64,000 bases of DNA from contig NZ_AP023176.1 in the NCBI RefSeq assembly GCF_013426895.1, positions 310,001 through 374,000 of the forward strand, written 5' to 3'. Shown in pieces: positions 52,938-62,051 of the stretch. Origin of the DNA: Paraburkholderia largidicola. Lineage in GTDB: Bacteria; Pseudomonadota; Gammaproteobacteria; Burkholderiales; Burkholderiaceae. Every line of letters begins with the position of its first letter. The stretch's first letter is position 1. The translations under genes and the position numbers were made by a program. Below the pieces are notes generated by a model. The model was given only the letters and a program-made list of their open reading frames with translations. It had not been told where the DNA came from and made no database searches.

Positions 52938-55763
52938 ATGATTACGCGGAACCGGAAAACCTCCTTCCTGTTTGGAGGCAATGCTCCTTACGTCGAGGAG
53001 CAATACGAAACATATCTTGCTGATCCGACCACGGTGTCAGAAGATTGGCGCAGCTATTTCGACGCGTTGCAGGACGTGCCGGCTGTCGATGGCTCGGATA
53101 CCGACGACGTCGCGCATGCACCCGTCGTGTCCCGTTTCGTCGAGTTGGCGAAGCAGACGCGCACGGCAGGACGCTCGGAGAACGATGTACTGAGCTTTGC
53201 GCGCAAACAGGTCGCCGTACAGGCATTGATTTCAGCCTATCGTATGGTTGGAACGCGCAATGCACATCTGGACCCGCTGCGCTGGACGGCGCCGGTTCCA
53301 GTGCCTGAACTGAATTCGAGCTACTACGACCTGTCCCACGCGGACATGAACACGCAGTTCAGCATGTCGGGCGCTCACTTTTCGGAGCAGGTCGAAACGC
53401 TCGGCGACCTGATGCAGGCGCTAAAAGAAACGTACTGCGGAACCCTGGGCGCCGAGTTCATGTATCTGGCGGACCCGGAGCAGCGCAACTGGTGGTCCAT
53501 GCGGCTCGAGTCTTCGCGTTCGAAGGCAACGCTGGATAACGGCGACAAGCTGCACATTCTCGAACGTCTGACCGCCGCCGAAGGACTGGAAAAATATCTG
53601 CATGCCCGCTATGTCGGGCAGAAGCGTTTCTCGCTCGAAGGCGGCGAATCGCTCATCGTCCTGCTGGACGAACTGGTGGCATACGGGGCCACGAAAGGTG
53701 TCAAGAGTTCGATTCTCGGCATGGCGCATCGCGGACGTCTGAACGTTCTCGTCAATATTGTCGGGAAGCCGCCCGCTGCATTGTTCGACGAATTCGAGGG
53801 AAAGACCGCGCATCTGCTTCCTGCAGGGGACGTCAAGTACCACAAGGGCTTTACCGGCTTGCTCCCGACGGCAACCGGCCCCGCGGAAGTGACGCTCGCG
53901 TTCAACCCGTCGCACCTCGAAGTCGTCAATCCGGTTGTGCAAGGCATCGCTCGTGCGCGCGCCGAAGTATTGGGTCTGGGCGCGAGTGCGGTGCTGCCCG
54001 TCGAGATCCACGGAGATGCCGCAGTTTCAGGCCAGGGAATCGTCATGGAGACGATGAACCTCGCTAATACGCGGGGCTATGGAACGGGTGGCACGATCCA
54101 CGTGGTGGTGAATAACCAGGTTGGCTTCACGACTTCCGACCCGAGAGATGTGCGGTCGTCGTTCTATTGCACCGACATTGCGAAGATGATCGAGGCACCC
54201 GTGCTGCACGTAAACGGCGACGACCCTGAGGCGGTCATTGCCGCGACGCGTCTCGCAATCGACTTCCGTGCGACGTTCAACAAGAGCGTCGTTATCGAAC
54301 TGGTTTGCTTCCGCCGTCATGGTCACCAGGAACAGGACACGCCCAACATCACGCAGCCGATGATGTATCGTTCGATCGCGGGTCATCCGGGCGTTCGTAC
54401 GCTTTATGCAAGGAAACTGGTTGACCAGCAGATCCTGACGGCGGAAGACGTCGAGAAGTATGTCCACGACTACCGTGAGCGACTCGATACTGCACAGTCA
54501 GCCGAAGAAAAAAAGCCGGCCGCTCAAAAGAACGAAGAAGAGAACTGGCCACAACTGCTGGATGGAAACGTCAGCCGTATCTATTACGCGCCGCCACTGC
54601 TGGATCTCGTTCAAAAGCTCGCACTGAAGATCACCCGTATTCCGGATCAGTACTCGCTGCATCCGCTGGTTGGAAGAGTGGTGTCCGCGCGTCGGGACAT
54701 GGCGGAAGGCAAGCGGCCGCTCGACTGGGGCATGGCCGAGCATATGGCGTTTGCGTCGCTCCTTTCTGCGGGTATCGACGTGCGTCTAAGCGGACAGGAC
54801 AGTGAACGCGGTACCTTCAGCCATCGTCACGCGGTGCTTCACGATCAGAACCGTTCGAGCCGGGCCGAGGGCACGTATGTTCCGCTGCATCACGTATCGG
54901 ACGATCAGGGGCGGTTCTCGGTCACCAATTCGGTTTTGTCGGAGGCTGCCGTTCTGGGCTTCGAGTATGGATATTCGGTGGTTCGGCAGAATTCGCTCGT
55001 GCTGTGGGAAGCGCAGTTCGGAGACTTCGCGAATGGGGCGCAGGTCGTGATCGATAACTTCCTGTCTGCCGGCGAGGCCAAGTGGGGACAACGCAGCGGC
55101 GTGACGATGTTGCTGCCGCATGGCCAGGAAGGCGAAGGTCCGGAACATGCGTCCGCGCGTCTCGAGCGCTATCTGCAGCTTTGTGCGCAGGACAATATGC
55201 GCGTCGTTCAACCTACGACGCCGGCGCAGATTTTCCACCTGCTGCGGATGCAGGCGGTGCTGCGCGATCGCGTTCCTCTCATTGTGATGACGCCGAAGTC
55301 GCTTCTGCGCCACCCCGAGGCTGTCAGCAGCCTGGAGGATCTCGCCAAAGGACGATTCAACGAGATCCTTGCGGAATCGCCGACGGAGGAAGCGGCGTCC
55401 AGAATCGACCGGGTCATCCTGTGTTCGGGCAAGGTCTATTACGAGCTTCTCGAACGTCGGCGTCAGTCCGGCAAGGACAACATTGCGCTGATTCGCGTCG
55501 AGCAGTTGTATCCGTTTCCCGCGAAGCAGATCGGTTCGGAACTGGAGCGCTATCCGAATCTGAAGAGCGTGGTGTGGTGTCAGGAAGAGTCGAAGAATCA
55601 GGGTTCGTGGAATTTCGTCATGGAACAGTTGCTGGAAATCGTGAAGGCACCTGCAACGCTGCGTTATATCGGACCTGAGGCAACTGCGTCGACCGCGCCG
55701 GGGTACAAGTCGATGCATCTCGCGCGTCAGGAGAAGTACCTGCACGCAGCAATTGACGAGTAA
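52938..55763 (+). CDS. sucA: 2-oxoglutarate dehydrogenase E1 component (probable second copy)
   Basis: A 941-residue ThDP-dependent E1 that decarboxylates 2-oxoglutarate and passes the succinyl group to E2. The family start NAPYVEEQYETYLADP is followed by GMAHRGRLNVL, the ThDP motif HGDAAVSGQG with VVVNNQVGF, FRRHGHQEQD and GTFSHRHAVLHDQ, all intact. The start used matches family length; a GTG/ATG extension of 49 codons is unlike SucA. The E2 (sucB) and E3 (lpd) genes that normally follow are absent, so it would have to borrow the housekeeping ones. Confidence 0.92.
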   Translation: MITRNRKTSFLFGGNAPYVEEQYETYLADPTTVSEDWRSYFDALQDVPAVDGSDTDDVAHAPVVSRFVELAKQTRTAGRSENDVLSFARKQVAVQALISAYRMVGTRNAHLDPLRWTAPVPVPELNSSYYDLSHADMNTQFSMSGAHFSEQVETLGDLMQALKETYCGTLGAEFMYLADPEQRNWWSMRLESSRSKATLDNGDKLHILERLTAAEGLEKYLHARYVGQKRFSLEGGESLIVLLDELVAYGATKGVKSSILGMAHRGRLNVLVNIVGKPPAALFDEFEGKTAHLLPAGDVKYHKGFTGLLPTATGPAEVTLAFNPSHLEVVNPVVQGIARARAEVLGLGASAVLPVEIHGDAAVSGQGIVMETMNLANTRGYGTGGTIHVVVNNQVGFTTSDPRDVRSSFYCTDIAKMIEAPVLHVNGDDPEAVIAATRLAIDFRATFNKSVVIELVCFRRHGHQEQDTPNITQPMMYRSIAGHPGVRTLYARKLVDQQILTAEDVEKYVHDYRERLDTAQSAEEKKPAAQKNEEENWPQLLDGNVSRIYYAPPLLDLVQKLALKITRIPDQYSLHPLVGRVVSARRDMAEGKRPLDWGMAEHMAFASLLSAGIDVRLSGQDSERGTFSHRHAVLHDQNRSSRAEGTYVPLHHVSDDQGRFSVTNSVLSEAAVLGFEYGYSVVRQNSLVLWEAQFGDFANGAQVVIDNFLSAGEAKWGQRSGVTMLLPHGQEGEGPEHASARLERYLQLCAQDNMRVVQPTTPAQIFHLLRMQAVLRDRVPLIVMTPKSLLRHPEAVSSLEDLAKGRFNEILAESPTEEAASRIDRVILCSGKVYYELLERRRQSGKDNIALIRVEQLYPFPAKQIGSELERYPNLKSVVWCQEESKNQGSWNFVMEQLLEIVKAPATLRYIGPEATASTAPGYKSMHLARQEKYLHAAIDE

Positions 55764-55773
55764 GCGGACGATT

Positions 55774-55809
55774 AAGGCGAGCCGGGAATGATCCACTCCG
55801 GTTCGCCTT
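55774..55809 (+). terminator. Terminator-like hairpin after sucA
   Basis: AAGGCGAGCCGG pairs with CCGGTTCGCCTT (one G-T pair) around a 12-base loop, eleven bases after the stop codon. The T run is weak. Confidence 0.65.
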
Positions 55810-56135
55810 ATATGTCACGTGTGAGTGGAACCGTAGTCGGATCACTATATAGACGACACGCAAGCCGGCCGGCTGAATAAGGTTCTGCGGGACTATCCTT
55901 CGAATCCGCGTCCCGTTTCCGTGGTGTATATGCCTAACCGGACGAGACCGAGGCGGGTCGACATTTTTATCGAGTGGTTAATGAAGTTATATTCGACGCA
56001 GTTGGGCGAGTGAGCGTAAGGGTGTCGGCGGGTGTTGCTCGATGATTGCAACTCGCCCTGCAACAGATAGTGTGCGCAGCCCCGTAAAGGGTAGGCACAC
56101 TATCTGGTCAAAGCGCGTCGCAGCTGACGCCGGAA
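55810..56135. other. Gene-free stretch with a strong inverted repeat
   Basis: No gene is seen. The hairpin listed next lies near its right end. Confidence 0.45.
56064..56106. terminator. Perfect 12-bp inverted repeat beyond the MFS gene
   Basis: CAGATAGTGTGC and GCACACTATCTG pair perfectly; the 19-base loop has its own CCC/GGG pairing. It lies 30 bases after the MFS stop on the minus strand and is probably that gene's terminator, though no T run follows. Confidence 0.55.
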
Positions 56136-57437
56136 TTATTGCCCTGTGGCAACCCGTGCGCGTGTGCTGCGCCCGTTCGAAACCCACGCGACCGACAGCC
56201 CAGCTCCGAGCAGTGTCAGGCAGATCACGGGTACGAGCATCGGCGCACTGGCGTTACCCGCAAGCTTCCCGACATACGGCATCAGATTCTGCGCAAAGAA
56301 GCCGCCGAGATTCCCGATCGAATTGATCGCCGCAATGCTGGCGGCGGCGCGCGCGCCTGTAAAGAAGCGCGGCGGAAGCGACCAGAAACACGGGTAAAGC
56401 AGGGGGATACATGCGCCGCCAAGAACGAGCGCTGCGAACCGCAGCGGCAAGCCCGGCAGGACGAGACTCAGCGCAAAGCCGATCACGCCGACGCCGGCCA
56501 CGATCGCCATCGCCTTGAGCACCACCTCTTCGCGCTTCAGTCTCGCCGGCAACCACAGCAGAAGCAGCGCGGCGAGCAACCACGGAATCATGTTCAGCAA
56601 GCCATTGAGCGAGTGCGAGACACCGCCGCTCTTGAGCAGCGTCGGCATCCAGTAGGTCACGCCATAGAGCGAGGTCGACATCAGCATGTAGCCGCACGCG
56701 AACATCAGCACGCGTTTGTCGATGAGCGCGCGCCATGGGTGTTCGGATACAGCCTCGGTCGGTGCTTCACGCCTGATGGCGGCGACGATCAGGCTTTTCT
56801 CGTCGCTCGACAAAAACCGGGCGCGCTCGACGGACTCCGGCAGGAAACGCAAGGCGACCAGTGCGACGACGATGGCGGGTGCGCCCGTTGCGACGAATAC
56901 CCACTGCCAGCCTGCAAGGCCAAGACTGCCGTCGAACGACAGAAGCAGGCCGCCCGCAAGTGAGCCGAGCATGTTGGCGAGCGCGCTGCCAAGCGTGAAG
57001 AAGCCGAGCATGCGCGTGCGATGGCTCTGCGGGAACCACAGCGTCAGATAAAAGATGACGCCAGGATAGAAGCCGGCCTCCGCCACGCCCAGCGCAAAGC
57101 GAAAGACATAGAACAAGCCCATCGAATGCGTGAAGGCCATCGCGACCGTGATAACGCCCCACGTCGCCATGATGCGCGCGAGCCACAAACGCGCGCCGAA
57201 GCGATGAAGCGCGAGCGTGCTCGGCACTTCGAACAGAAGATAGCCGATGAAGAACAGTGACGCCCCCAATCCGTATGAGGCTTCGGACATGCCCAGGGCG
57301 CCGACCATCTGCAACTTGGCGAAGCCCACGTTTTGCCTGTCGATGAAGGCGATCAGGAACATGACAATCAACAGCGGCATCAATCGCCACGCAATCTTCT
57401 TCACGACGATCTGCTCGTCCGTCAGGGTTTGGGCCAC
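56136..57437 (-). CDS. MFS transporter, anion:cation symporter (ACS) family
   Basis: A 433-residue 12-helix MFS carrier with the ACS pattern seen in tartrate, galactonate and phthalate carriers (IDRQNVGFAKLQM at helix 1, RFALGVAEAGFYPGVIFYLT in helix 4). It would bring in an organic anion with protons. It is divergent from the GntR gene; a palindromic site next to its start mirrors one next to GntR, so GntR probably represses both. Confidence 0.88.
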   Translation of the reverse strand: MAQTLTDEQIVVKKIAWRLMPLLIVMFLIAFIDRQNVGFAKLQMVGALGMSEASYGLGASLFFIGYLLFEVPSTLALHRFGARLWLARIMATWGVITVAMAFTHSMGLFYVFRFALGVAEAGFYPGVIFYLTLWFPQSHRTRMLGFFTLGSALANMLGSLAGGLLLSFDGSLGLAGWQWVFVATGAPAIVVALVALRFLPESVERARFLSSDEKSLIVAAIRREAPTEAVSEHPWRALIDKRVLMFACGYMLMSTSLYGVTYWMPTLLKSGGVSHSLNGLLNMIPWLLAALLLLWLPARLKREEVVLKAMAIVAGVGVIGFALSLVLPGLPLRFAALVLGGACIPLLYPCFWSLPPRFFTGARAAASIAAINSIGNLGGFFAQNLMPYVGKLAGNASAPMLVPVICLTLLGAGLSVAWVSNGRSTRARVATGQ

Positions 57438-57456
57438 AATCCGTCTCCAGTCAAAA

Positions 57457-57472
57457 ATTCATATATATGTTT
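57457..57472. promoter_or_regulatory. Putative GntR operator, MFS side
   Basis: ATTCATATATATGTTT, 20 bases ahead of the MFS start. It is the exact reverse complement of the site at 57574. Confidence 0.65.
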
Positions 57473-57573
57473 AGTTGAATTTCACGTGTCAACAATGGGT
57501 ATAAACCCGCCGTGTCAAGAAAATATCATGAAGTCAGGGTAATTCCGGATCGGTTGAGACAGGCAAGTCATGC

Positions 57574-57589
57574 AAACATATATATGAAT
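57574..57589. promoter_or_regulatory. Putative GntR operator, GntR side
   Basis: AAACATATATATGAAT, 15 bases ahead of the GntR start codon; exact mirror of the site at 57457, with a CATATATATG core. Confidence 0.65.
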
Positions 57590-57604
57590 ATGACGGAGGA
57601 AAGC

Positions 57605-58327
57605 ATGCACGCCGATGACCGACTGCCCCGCTACCAGCGCCTGCGCGACGAGATGGTCGCACTGGTCGCTGCCCGCCACTGGCGGCCCGGCGAAGCCATT
57701 CCGACCGAACAGGCGCTCGCGAAAAGCTACGACGTCGCTGTCGGCACCGTTCGCAAAGCCGTCGATCTGCTGGTCGCGGAAGGCCTGCTGGAGCGGTTCC
57801 AGGGGCGCGGAACGTTCGTGCGCCGCGCGAGCTTCGACAGTTCTCTCTTCAGGTTCTTCAGATTCCAGACCCGGCAGGGCGAGCGGCGCATTCCGGAGAG
57901 TCGCATCCTGCGGCGCGAGGTCGTGGAGGCACCGTCGGCCGTCGCCGCGACCTTGCAGATTGCGAAGGGCGCCAAGGTCATTCAGATGTCGCGTCTCCGG
58001 TTGATCGACGACGTGCCGATGCTCGCGGAAGAAATCTGGCTTCCGTTCGACCGCTTTGCGGCGTTTGCACAACTCGAACTGACCGAGATCGGCGATCTGC
58101 TCTATCCCGTGTATGAGGCGCAGTGCAATCAGGTCATCGCGTCGGCAACCGAAACGCTGACCGTCGAGGCGATCGGTCCGCTTCACGCGCGGCTCCTGCG
58201 TATCCAGCCGGGTACGCCCGCCGTCGTGATCGAACGGCTCGCTTATGGATATGACCGGCAGCCGCTGGAATGGCGGCGCTCGCGCGGGCCCGCAAGCGAA
58301 TTCATTTACCAGGCCGAGATCCGCTAG
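57605..58327 (+). CDS. GntR family (HutC/UTRA subfamily) transcriptional regulator
   Basis: A 240-residue regulator. Residues 1-70 are a GntR winged helix-turn-helix (GEAIPTEQALAKSYDVAVGT, then VRKAVDLL and GRGTFV); the rest is a UTRA effector domain (MSRLRLIDDVPMLAEEIWLP). GGAGGAAAGC just ahead of the ATG sets the start. It should bind the mirrored ATATATAT sites in the divergent region and control the MFS gene on the left and its own operon on the right. Confidence 0.88.
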   Translation: MHADDRLPRYQRLRDEMVALVAARHWRPGEAIPTEQALAKSYDVAVGTVRKAVDLLVAEGLLERFQGRGTFVRRASFDSSLFRFFRFQTRQGERRIPESRILRREVVEAPSAVAATLQIAKGAKVIQMSRLRLIDDVPMLAEEIWLPFDRFAAFAQLELTEIGDLLYPVYEAQCNQVIASATETLTVEAIGPLHARLLRIQPGTPAVVIERLAYGYDRQPLEWRRSRGPASEFIYQAEIR

Positions 58328-58394
58328 AGATCGAGAGGCCCGGCAATCCACAACGATTCGATCCCCACGATGGGATACGACGCAGGAGACGGCA

Positions 58395-59690
58395 ATGTTC
58401 AAGTGGTTCAAGGAGGTGTCTGGCAACGAGCGCCGGACATTCTGGGCGTGCTTCGGCGGATGGGCACTCGACTCGCTCGATGTGCAGATGTTCAGCCTCG
58501 TGATTCCGGCCATCATCGCGGAATGGTCGATCAGCCGGACGCAAGCCGGGATGGTTAGCGGCGTGACGCTGGTGGCGTCGGCGCTGGGCGGCTGGGTGGC
58601 CGGCATGCTCTCGGACCGGTTCGGCCGCGTGAAGACGCTGCAATGGACCGTCGCGTTCTTCTCCCTGTTCACTTTTCTTTGCGCGTTCGCACAGAACTAT
58701 CCGCAGTTCCTGATTCTTAAGACGCTCCAGGGCTTTGGCTTCGGCGGCGAATGGGCGGCGGGCGCGGTCCTGATGGCCGAAACGATTCGTGCCGAACATC
58801 GCGGCAAGGCGATGGGCACGGTGCAGAGCGCATGGGCCGTCGGCTGGGGCGCCGCCGTGCTGCTCTATGCGTTGATGTTCTCGTGGCTGCCTGGCGAGAC
58901 GGCATGGCGCGCGATGTTCGGGATCGGCCTCTTTCCCGCGCTGCTGATTCTCTATGTTCGACGCGGCGTGCAGGAGCCCGTGCTGCCCGCGCGGGCGGCA
59001 CGCGACGTTCGGGCACGCGACGAGGGTTCGACCTTCGGTGTGTTCTTCGGCATCTTCTCGCCGCAAGTGCTGCGCATGACGCTAATCGGCGCATTGCTCG
59101 GGGTCGGGGCGCATGGTGGGTATTACGCATTGATGACGTGGCTCCCCACTTTTCTGAAAACGGAGCGTCACTTGTCGGTGCTGGGTACGGGCGCTTACCT
59201 CGCTGTCGTGATCGTCGCGTTCTTTTGCGGATGCATCGTCAGCGCGCATTTGCTCGACCGGATCGGACGGCGCAGGACCATCCTCACGTTTGCGATCTGC
59301 TGCGTGCTCACGGTTGTCGCGTATCTGTTTCTGCCGCTCAGCAATCTCGCGATGCTGTTCTTCGGCTTTCCGTTGGGGTTCTTCGCAGCGGGTATTCCGG
59401 CCAGCATGGGCGCGCTTTTCAACGAGTTATATCCCAGTGGCATGCGGGGGACGGGTGTCGGCTTTTGCTATAACTTCGGCCGCGTGGTGTCAGCGGGTTT
59501 TCCGGTGCTCGTGGGCCACATGTCCACCAATATGTCGCTTGGAACGGCAATTGGCATTGACGCCGGCCTGGCGTACTCGATCGTGGTCCTGTCCGTGCTG
59601 ATGCTGCCCGAGACGCGCGGCCGCGCGCTCGGCGAAGCGGCATTCGACGCCGGACATCCAGGCACACTGACGCAGGTACAACGGCATTGA
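58395..59690 (+). CDS. MFS transporter, aromatic-acid:H+ symporter-like
   Basis: A 431-residue, 12-helix MFS carrier of the sugar/acid symporter type. The conserved loop 2-3 motif is DRFGRVKT; GEWAAGAVLMAE and the second loop DRIGRRRT match the aromatic-acid/sialate-type (AAHS/SHS) carriers. It lies 67 bases after gntR and ahead of an amidohydrolase, so it likely imports the compound that enzyme acts on. CAGGAGAC precedes the ATG. Confidence 0.88.
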   Translation: MFKWFKEVSGNERRTFWACFGGWALDSLDVQMFSLVIPAIIAEWSISRTQAGMVSGVTLVASALGGWVAGMLSDRFGRVKTLQWTVAFFSLFTFLCAFAQNYPQFLILKTLQGFGFGGEWAAGAVLMAETIRAEHRGKAMGTVQSAWAVGWGAAVLLYALMFSWLPGETAWRAMFGIGLFPALLILYVRRGVQEPVLPARAARDVRARDEGSTFGVFFGIFSPQVLRMTLIGALLGVGAHGGYYALMTWLPTFLKTERHLSVLGTGAYLAVVIVAFFCGCIVSAHLLDRIGRRRTILTFAICCVLTVVAYLFLPLSNLAMLFFGFPLGFFAAGIPASMGALFNELYPSGMRGTGVGFCYNFGRVVSAGFPVLVGHMSTNMSLGTAIGIDAGLAYSIVVLSVLMLPETRGRALGEAAFDAGHPGTLTQVQRH

Positions 59691-59736
59691 TGCGCGGATG
59701 TTCCGACGGCAGCCGGGCAAGTTTTGTCGGAGAGGC

Positions 59737-60633
59737 ATGCCAATGATAGAAACAACGGGTTCGGACGCGCTCGAGCAACAGGCGGCGCAGCGTCTTTCCC
59801 ATCTCGACCTGATCGATGCACATGCGCATGTGTTCGAGCGTGGCCTGCCGCTTGCCCGGCAGCGCCGCTATGCGCCCGACTACGATGCGCCGCTCGATGT
59901 CTATCTCGAACAACTCGATACGCACGACGTGTCGCGCGGCGTGCTGGTGCAGCCCAGCTTTCTCGGCACGGATTGCGACTATCTGCTGGCCGCTTTGCGA
60001 CGCGCGCCTGACCGGCTCCGTGGCGTCGCCGTCGTCGAACCGGACTGCGGACTCGAAGCGCTAACGGCGATGGCGCGGGCTGGGGTCGTCGGCGTTCGAT
60101 TGAACCTCGTCGGGCTTCCCGATCAGCCGGTCGAAACGAATCTGACACCGGAAACGCTCGCGCATGTCCGTCAGTTGGGATGGCATGTCGAAGTCCACGC
60201 CGAAGCGGCGCGTCTCGAGCGCATCGTGCGGCCGCTGCTGGACAAAGGCCTGAATGTCGTCGTCGATCATTTCGGCAGGCCGGACCCTGCACTCGGGGTC
60301 GATGACGAGGGCTTTCGTCGACTCCTCGATCTGGCGAGCACGCACCGGGTGTGGGTCAAGATATCAGCGGCCTATCGAAACTGGACGGTCGCTGAAGGTG
60401 AGCACTCAGCGCCTCGCTTTGCACATGATGCCGTTCGGCTTCTGACTGAGGCGTTCGGCGTGGATCGCCTGATGTGGGGGAGTGATTGGCCGCATACGCA
60501 GTTCGAGGCATCACAGGAATTTGGCCGCACGCTCGACGCCCTGCGCACACTCGTGCCCAATGAAGCGGAGCGAAGGGCTATCTCGTGCGGCACATCGGCC
60601 AGGTTCTACCGGTTCGATGAACCGACGATATAG
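59737..60633 (+). CDS. Amidohydrolase (2-pyrone-4,6-dicarboxylate lactonase-like)
   Basis: A 298-residue TIM-barrel metal-hydrolase-type protein of the amidohydrolase_2 family: DAHAHVFERGLP near residue 25, a central HVEVHAEA, VVVDHFGRPD and WGSDWPHTQF near the end. Members open lactones such as 2-pyrone-4,6-dicarboxylate or L-rhamnono-lactone. It is the last gene of the GntR operon. Two ATGs, two codons apart, are possible; the first is used. Confidence 0.85.
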   Translation: MPMIETTGSDALEQQAAQRLSHLDLIDAHAHVFERGLPLARQRRYAPDYDAPLDVYLEQLDTHDVSRGVLVQPSFLGTDCDYLLAALRRAPDRLRGVAVVEPDCGLEALTAMARAGVVGVRLNLVGLPDQPVETNLTPETLAHVRQLGWHVEVHAEAARLERIVRPLLDKGLNVVVDHFGRPDPALGVDDEGFRRLLDLASTHRVWVKISAAYRNWTVAEGEHSAPRFAHDAVRLLTEAFGVDRLMWGSDWPHTQFEASQEFGRTLDALRTLVPNEAERRAISCGTSARFYRFDEPTI

Positions 60634-60662
60634 CGACGCGCCAGCCCCGCCAACTGAACCGC

Positions 60663-61886
60663 TCAATCGACAGCCGCACAAGCTGACTTCGCCGCCACAG
60701 GCCGCGCAATGATCGCAACAGTCAGCAACGCCGCCGCCAGTTCACACATCGCCGCCACCCACCCGAGGCTTCCCACACTGGCATGAGCCAACGTGAGCGC
60801 ACCCAGCGCGGCTCCAATCGAGAACCCGATATACATGAACGACGCATTGAGCGACAACACGATCGACGCGACCTTCACACCAGCAATATCGATCAGTCTC
60901 GCCTGCTGTGCCGGATAAAACGCCCAGTGCGCGACGCCCCACAGCGCGATCGCGGCGATCACCGGCACGAGTGCGGCACCCGGCGAGAGAAAGCGCGCGC
61001 TGATCGACAGGATGGCGAAGGCGAGACCCGAGAGCGCGATCGTCGGAACGATCACGGCCAGCGGTCCGAAGCGGTCATTTGCCGCGCCACCCGACACGAC
61101 GCCAATCGCAGCGGCGATCCCCCACATGAACATCACCATGCCGACCTGTGCGCCAGCCAAACCTGTGACTTCGGCGAGAAATGGCGAGAGATAGGTATAG
61201 ACCGTGTACGCGCCGGTCGCCCAGAGCGTGGTCGTGAGCAGCGTCGCCAGCACGACCGGTTTGCGCGCGATCGCGATGCGCTCGCGCAGCGTCGCGACGG
61301 GAATGCCGGCACCGATATCGCGCGGCAAGCCGATGAACAACCCCGCCACCGCGAATGCCGCCAGTCCCGCCACGCCCGCGAAAGTCATGCGCCATCCGAG
61401 CGCATGGCCAATCACGGCGCCAAGCGGAACGCCGAGCGCGATCGCAATCGTAATTCCGCCGTTCACCACCGCGATGGCACGGCCGCGCCTTTCGGGCGGC
61501 ACGATGACGCTCGCCAGCGCGTTCGCGCCCGGCACATACAGACCGGCGGACAGCGCCAGCAAGACCCGGGCGCCCATCAACGCCCAGAACGAAGGCGCTG
61601 CAAAGGCGAGCAGGTTGGACAGCGCGAACGCGATCATGCTCGCGAGCAGCAACGTCCGCCGGTTCATCCCGCCGCTCAATGCCGTCAGAACAGGGGAACT
61701 GAGGCCGTAGGCGAGAGCAAATACGGTGACCAGTTGTCCCGCCGTTTCGATCGTCACGGACAGGTCGGTCGCGAGTCCGGGCAGAAGCGGCGAGATCATG
61801 AAGCCTTCCGTTCCGATCGCGAAAGCGCCGAGCGCCAGCCAGTACACGGGGGCGGGAAGGGACGAAGTTGCAGATGAGGGTTTCAT
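60663..61886 (-). CDS. MFS transporter, DHA1 (AraJ/YdhP-like)
   Basis: A 407-residue, 12-helix drug:H+ antiporter-1-type carrier. GTEGFMISPLLPGLA in helix 1 and RVLLALSAGLYVPGANALAS in helix 4 match the AraJ/YdeA group, often sugar or arabinose exporters. The later ATG is chosen because the extra 39 codons upstream are unlike the family. It lies downstream of the LysR regulator, 165 bases away, on the same strand. Confidence 0.87.
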   Translation of the reverse strand: MKPSSATSSLPAPVYWLALGAFAIGTEGFMISPLLPGLATDLSVTIETAGQLVTVFALAYGLSSPVLTALSGGMNRRTLLLASMIAFALSNLLAFAAPSFWALMGARVLLALSAGLYVPGANALASVIVPPERRGRAIAVVNGGITIAIALGVPLGAVIGHALGWRMTFAGVAGLAAFAVAGLFIGLPRDIGAGIPVATLRERIAIARKPVVLATLLTTTLWATGAYTVYTYLSPFLAEVTGLAGAQVGMVMFMWGIAAAIGVVSGGAANDRFGPLAVIVPTIALSGLAFAILSISARFLSPGAALVPVIAAIALWGVAHWAFYPAQQARLIDIAGVKVASIVLSLNASFMYIGFSIGAALGALTLAHASVGSLGWVAAMCELAAALLTVAIIARPVAAKSACAAVD

Positions 61887-62051
61887 GCGAGGCCTGGAAT
61901 CGAGAGTCAAGCGTTGCTTGATTCTGGATCGGCCGACACCGGACATCAATGGACTGGCGTTCCGAACATATCGGACACGGGTGTCCGCAATCCCGAAAGC
62001 CATCGGGGCGCTAACTACACTGACCGACGAGACCCACTCGCGTTTGGTTCG

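Noticed and set aside
54786..55796. 336-codon antisense frame across sucA
   Set aside because: The translation is low in hydrophobic core and rich in Arg/His, and sucA explains the bases.
60783..61877. 364-codon plus-strand frame across the MFS gene
   Set aside because: The translation is nearly all Arg, Asp, Glu, Gln and His, the mark of an antisense shadow of a membrane protein.
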